A stretch of 11,267 bases of DNA from an uncultured Bacteroidales bacterium (GTDB lineage: Bacteria; Bacteroidota; Bacteroidia; Bacteroidales; Marinilabiliaceae), in the NCBI GenBank assembly GCA_934725785.1, contig CAKVCS010000025.1:1-11267 (forward strand), read 5' to 3'. The translations under genes and the position numbers were made by a program. Of the stretch, positions 7,969-11,267 are shown piece by piece. The notes below the pieces were generated by a model that saw only the letters and a program-made list of their open reading frames with translations, was not told where the DNA came from and searched no databases. Numbering within the stretch: the stretch's first letter is position 1; every line of letters begins with the position of its first letter.

Positions 7969-9072
7969 ATGGAGCCCATGACGCCTGACGAACAGCTGCG
8001 CCTGCTCGTCAGGCTTTGCGCTATGGAGCGCGACGGGAAGCCCCTGCCGGACCTCGGCAAGGACAGCGTCAGAGCCTTGGCGGACGCGGCCGGGCGCGAG
8101 GGCGTGTCGGGGTGGCTGACCCACAGGCTCACCGAGAGCTACGGTGACTGGAAGTCGGGAGCCGAACTGCGACTCGAGATGCGCCAAGCCGCTCTGAGCA
8201 CCGTCTGCCACAACGCCCACGTGATAGGCGTGGCGAAAGACGTGACCGAAAAACTGCGGGGCATAGAGACCGTGCTTCTGAAAGGCGCGGCCTTGATAGA
8301 CAGCCCTTTCTACAGTGACATAAGCCACCGGCTGGCCGGCGACATCGACATATGGGTCGACCCTGCCAAGATTTTCCAGGCGCGTGACATCCTGATAGAG
8401 CATGGGGCGGAAGCCTGCAAATATGACGGTCCACAAGTGGACAAGACCGACGCCCACCTGCCGCAGATGCGGTATGAGGGCCTCACCATCGAGCTGCACG
8501 GCCGCCTCTTCAATGCGGACTTGGGCTGGGACCTGCCCAAACAACCCGGCGCATACGCAATGGAGTGGCATGGCAGGCGGATGTTGCGCCCCGACGCCAT
8601 GACGCACCATCTGGTGATGCACGCATACAAGCACTATGTCAAGGAAAAAGTAAGACTGCGGTGGATTGTCGACTTGGCCGTAATGATATCGGCGGGGAAG
8701 GACGCGGGCGCGCTGACGGCCCTTTGCGAAGCCTCCACGCCCGACTCCGGGAAAGCGCTCAGGTGGGCCATGGGCGTGACCCTGCCACTGCTGCCCGTGG
8801 CTAAGGCTAAGGAGGTGAAAGAGATGGGGTACGCACCCTTGGACTTCGCCACCAACAAGTCAAAGGGCATGTCCATAGTCAAGGCCAAACGGAGCGCCAT
8901 CGTCAGAATTATACGCAAAGCCGGCAACGCCGTGGCGCGAGCTGAAGGCTTAAGATGTAAAGCCTCCGCCGCGATGGCCGCGGTAAGGTACGAGCTGCGC
9001 CGGACAAGGCTCAGATATCCCGGCGACAGCCTCGCCACCGGCATCATAAAGCGCATATTCATCCGAAAGTGA
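7969..9072 (+). CDS. Uncharacterised nucleotidyltransferase family protein (NTP_transf_5 type)
   Basis: The predicted protein of 367 residues resembles the uncharacterised nucleotidyltransferase family NTP_transf_5. The main evidence is the core LLKGAAL (Lys105-Gly106), followed by R-L-A-GDIDIWV (Arg121, Gly124, Asp125, Asp127), in which the DxD pair would bind metal and nucleotide. A helical N-terminal part precedes it, and a strongly basic C-terminus (after about residue 300) ends in KRIFIRK. There is no signal peptide or membrane segment, so it should be cytoplasmic. Members are often found in polysaccharide or exosortase-linked loci, but the substrate is unknown. The start is uncertain: GTG at 7963, ATG at 7969 and ATG at 7978 are all in frame. 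I chose 7969 as the first ATG after the phosphorylase stop (15-base gap). It stands between purine salvage and a YfhO-like protein, probably in the same operon. The biochemical activity is inferred from motif only. Confidence 0.8.
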   Translation: MEPMTPDEQLRLLVRLCAMERDGKPLPDLGKDSVRALADAAGREGVSGWLTHRLTESYGDWKSGAELRLEMRQAALSTVCHNAHVIGVAKDVTEKLRGIETVLLKGAALIDSPFYSDISHRLAGDIDIWVDPAKIFQARDILIEHGAEACKYDGPQVDKTDAHLPQMRYEGLTIELHGRLFNADLGWDLPKQPGAYAMEWHGRRMLRPDAMTHHLVMHAYKHYVKEKVRLRWIVDLAVMISAGKDAGALTALCEASTPDSGKALRWAMGVTLPLLPVAKAKEVKEMGYAPLDFATNKSKGMSIVKAKRSAIVRIIRKAGNAVARAEGLRCKASAAMAAVRYELRRTRLRYPGDSLATGIIKRIFIRK

Positions 9073-9095
9073 CCAAAAGAAAGATAAACACGGAG

Positions 9096-11267
9096 ATGCA
9101 AAACCCAACACTGAAAAAGATGGCCGGCCTGTGGCCGCACGTCCTCATACTCGCGCTCTTCGCCCTGCTGAGCGCCGTGTACTTCTCGCCCGTCTTGCAA
9201 GGCAAAGACATCCAGCAGATGGACTACACGCACGTGATAGGCGCGGACCACGAGCTGGTGGAGTACGAGAAGGCCACCGGCGAGCGGGCTCAATGGACCG
9301 ACGCCATGTTCGGCGGGATGCCCGCCTACCAGATACGCGCGGACAACAGCCACAACATATTCACCCACCTCAGCCGCTACGTGCGGCTCGGCATGCCCTA
9401 CCGCACCATAGGCATAATGTTCCTGTACCTTGCCGGCTTCTACATAATGATGCTGAGCCTTGGCGCGGGGCGCAAGGTGTCGGCCATAGGCGCGGTGGCG
9501 TTCGCCCTCGGGTCATACAACATCATAATAATAGCCGTGGGCCACATCACTAAGTGCTACGCCATAGCCATGATGCCGCTCGTGATAGGCGGCGTGATAA
9601 TGACGTACCGCGGCAAGTGGCTGGCTGGCGGCATATTCACCATGGTGTCGCTTGGCCTTGAGCTGGCGTTCAACCACATACAGATAACCTACTATCTGGG
9701 CATAGCGCTGCTGCTTCTGGTGGCGGGCGAGCTCATTGCGGCCATACGGGGCAAGAGGCTGCGCCAGTTCGGCATAGGCACCGGCGTCTTGGCCGCGGCG
9801 GCCCTGCTCTCAGTGCTGCCGAGCGCCACCAACCTGTGGACGACCTACGAGTATGGCGCGTACTCAATACGCGGGGCGAGCGAGCTGAAGGCGGCGGACG
9901 GCGAGAAACAGTCGTCGGGTCTTGACAAAGACTACGCCCTGAGCTGGAGCTATGGCAAGAAAGAGACCCCCACCCTTCTGATTCCCGACATAGTGGGAGG
10001 CGCGAGCGAGCCTATAGGCGACGCGGTGGGCAAGGTGAAAGGCATCCGCGACCCGCAGATACTCGACGCCATATCGCGCCAGAGCAGCTACTGGGGCGGG
10101 CGGGGGTTCACGAGCGGCCCCGTGTACGTCGGCGCGATAATATGCTTCCTCTTCTTCCTGGGCTGCTTCTACTACCAGGGCCGGCTCAAATGGTGGCTCA
10201 TAGCGGCCACGGCACTCTCCGTGATGCTGGCATGGGGCAAGAACTTCCCCCTGCTGACCGACCCGATGTTCGACTACTTCCCGCTCTACAACAAGTTCCG
10301 CACCGTCGAGATGGCCCTCGTAATAGCCACGGTGACCATACCCATGCTGGGCATGCTGGGGCTCAAAGCCCTGTGCGACCACCCGGAGGACGTAAAATAC
10401 CACCCGGGCAAATTCTTCGGGGCCATGGGCCTGACGGCCGGCGTAGCCCTCGTGCTGGCCGCATTCCCCACACTCTTCTATGACTTCATAACTCCCGAGG
10501 AGAGCTCATCCCTGTCAGGCCTCAAGGCTCAGAACCCGGCGTACGGCATTCTGGAGCAGGGCCTGATAGACGCCAGGATTGGCATAATGCGCGCCGACGC
10601 CGTGCGCTCGGCCGTGCTGATAATCCTGGCCTCGGGCGCGCTGTGGTTCTTCTCGGTCCGGAAGATAAACTCGAGGATAATGCTCGCCACGGTCGGCCTG
10701 CTCACATTGATCGACCTCTGGGGCGTCGACCGCCGCTACCTCTCGGCCGACATGTTCAAGAGCAAGAGCGAGACGGGTAAGGCGTTCGCCATGCAGACGG
10801 CGGACAAGGCTATATTGGCCGACAAGGCCCCGCACCGCGTCATGGCGCTATACTGCAACCCGTTCAACGAGGTCTACACCTCATATTTCCACCACTCGAT
10901 AGGCGGGTACCACGGCGCCAAGCTGCGCAGATACCAAGACATGATAGACCGCTACCTGGCCCCCGACTGGCAGCGGATAACGGCCGCCATGCAGAAGCAG
11001 GACTACGCCGGCATAGACGCCGCCCTGAGGGAGTCCAACGCGCTGGCGATGCTCAACTGCCGATACCTCATATACAACCCCCAGCAGCAGCCCCTGGTGA
11101 ACAACTACTCCCAGCCCGAGGCCTGGTACGTCGCCTCGGCCCGGGAGTGCTCCACCCCCGATGAGGCCATAGACCTTGTAGGGCGGATTGACGTGAGCCG
11201 CGAGTGCGTCATCGAGGGCTCGGCCGGCGGGACGTTCGAGACGGACAGCGCCGCATGGGTGAGGCAG
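9096..11267 (+). CDS. YfhO-family polytopic membrane protein (partial, 3' end outside window)
   Basis: The frame is open for 724 codons from the ATG at 9096 to the window edge, without a stop, so the protein is incomplete. It matches the Bacteroidota form of the YfhO family: a first membrane helix (about 15-33), an outside loop with Asp38 and Asp43 and the segment WTDAMFGGMP (67-76), several further helices, then IRGASEL (258-264), GLDKDYALSWSYG (275-287) and LLIPD ending at 298. The late segments GGYHGAKLRRYQD and NALAMLNCRYLIYNP are also typical. Firmicute YfhO proteins are GT-C-like enzymes that glycosylate lipoteichoic acid, using an undecaprenyl-linked sugar. Bacteroidota lack lipoteichoic acid, so the acceptor here is unknown. 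The start at 9096 has an A-rich leader, 23 bases after the preceding gene; an in-frame ATG at 9120 is possible but would leave less sequence before the first helix. Isoleucine is almost always encoded by ATA in its first 200 codons. Confidence 0.88.
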   Translation, partial: MQNPTLKKMAGLWPHVLILALFALLSAVYFSPVLQGKDIQQMDYTHVIGADHELVEYEKATGERAQWTDAMFGGMPAYQIRADNSHNIFTHLSRYVRLGMPYRTIGIMFLYLAGFYIMMLSLGAGRKVSAIGAVAFALGSYNIIIIAVGHITKCYAIAMMPLVIGGVIMTYRGKWLAGGIFTMVSLGLELAFNHIQITYYLGIALLLLVAGELIAAIRGKRLRQFGIGTGVLAAAALLSVLPSATNLWTTYEYGAYSIRGASELKAADGEKQSSGLDKDYALSWSYGKKETPTLLIPDIVGGASEPIGDAVGKVKGIRDPQILDAISRQSSYWGGRGFTSGPVYVGAIICFLFFLGCFYYQGRLKWWLIAATALSVMLAWGKNFPLLTDPMFDYFPLYNKFRTVEMALVIATVTIPMLGMLGLKALCDHPEDVKYHPGKFFGAMGLTAGVALVLAAFPTLFYDFITPEESSSLSGLKAQNPAYGILEQGLIDARIGIMRADAVRSAVLIILASGALWFFSVRKINSRIMLATVGLLTLIDLWGVDRRYLSADMFKSKSETGKAFAMQTADKAILADKAPHRVMALYCNPFNEVYTSYFHHSIGGYHGAKLRRYQDMIDRYLAPDWQRITAAMQKQDYAGIDAALRESNALAMLNCRYLIYNPQQQPLVNNYSQPEAWYVASARECSTPDEAIDLVGRIDVSRECVIEGSAGGTFETDSAAWVRQ

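Noticed and set aside
7144..8634. Long open frame (about 496 codons) on the minus strand opposite the phosphorylase and the nucleotidyltransferase
   Set aside because: It runs across the junction of two well-supported genes on the other strand, has a His/Val/Ala-rich composition without any recognisable domain, and is explained by codon choice in GC-rich genes that avoids antisense stops.

Overview
The window looks like chromosomal DNA from a member of the Bacteroidota, most likely order Bacteroidales. It is GC-rich (roughly 60% by eye). The supporting evidence is: (i) closest recalled family resemblance of the proteins (RbfA beginning MESTRQKKISRLLQKE, the GlmS C-terminal tail, the lpxK-purine phosphorylase pair, the Bacteroidota type of YfhO protein); (ii) A-rich translation leaders without Shine-Dalgarno sites in front of most starts; and (iii) promoters of the Bacteroidota type (TTTG / TAnnTTTn) rather than the E. 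coli type. Family and genus cannot be fixed from the sequence alone; the Muribaculaceae or Rikenellaceae are possible.

Layout. The left part is read on the minus strand: glmS (glucosamine-6-phosphate synthase, 498-2339), followed downstream by rbfA (30S maturation factor, 18-401). Between them are a likely intrinsic terminator that overlaps the glmS stop codon, a perfect 17-bp palindrome, a weak promoter candidate and a GC-rich hairpin in the rbfA leader. A 189-bp divergent intergenic region (2340-2528) holds a clear promoter for the rightward genes and a weaker one for glmS. From 2529 to the right edge, six genes lie head to tail on the plus strand with gaps of 33 bases or less: a class A penicillin-binding protein, a flippase-like membrane protein of the LPG_synthase_TM family, lpxK (overlapping by ATGA), a trimeric-type purine nucleoside phosphorylase, an uncharacterised nucleotidyltransferase (NTP_transf_5 type), and a YfhO-family polytopic membrane protein that runs off the window. 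No terminator is seen between them, so they probably form one operon, though internal promoters cannot be excluded.

How the genes fit together. The theme is cell-envelope construction. GlmS makes glucosamine-6-phosphate, the precursor of both peptidoglycan and lipid A. The penicillin-binding protein polymerises and crosslinks peptidoglycan, and LpxK phosphorylates lipid A. The flippase-like protein, the nucleotidyltransferase and YfhO have unknown roles here, but all belong to families seen near glycan or glycolipid genes. Purine salvage is the odd member.

I see no mobile element, CRISPR array, tRNA/rRNA or defence system. I do not think the window contains a dramatic new system. The points most worth checking are the three uncharacterised envelope genes, the Asn-to-Asp change in the purine phosphorylase pocket, the regulatory DNA between glmS and rbfA, and the strong preference for the ATA isoleucine codon in a GC-rich genome.
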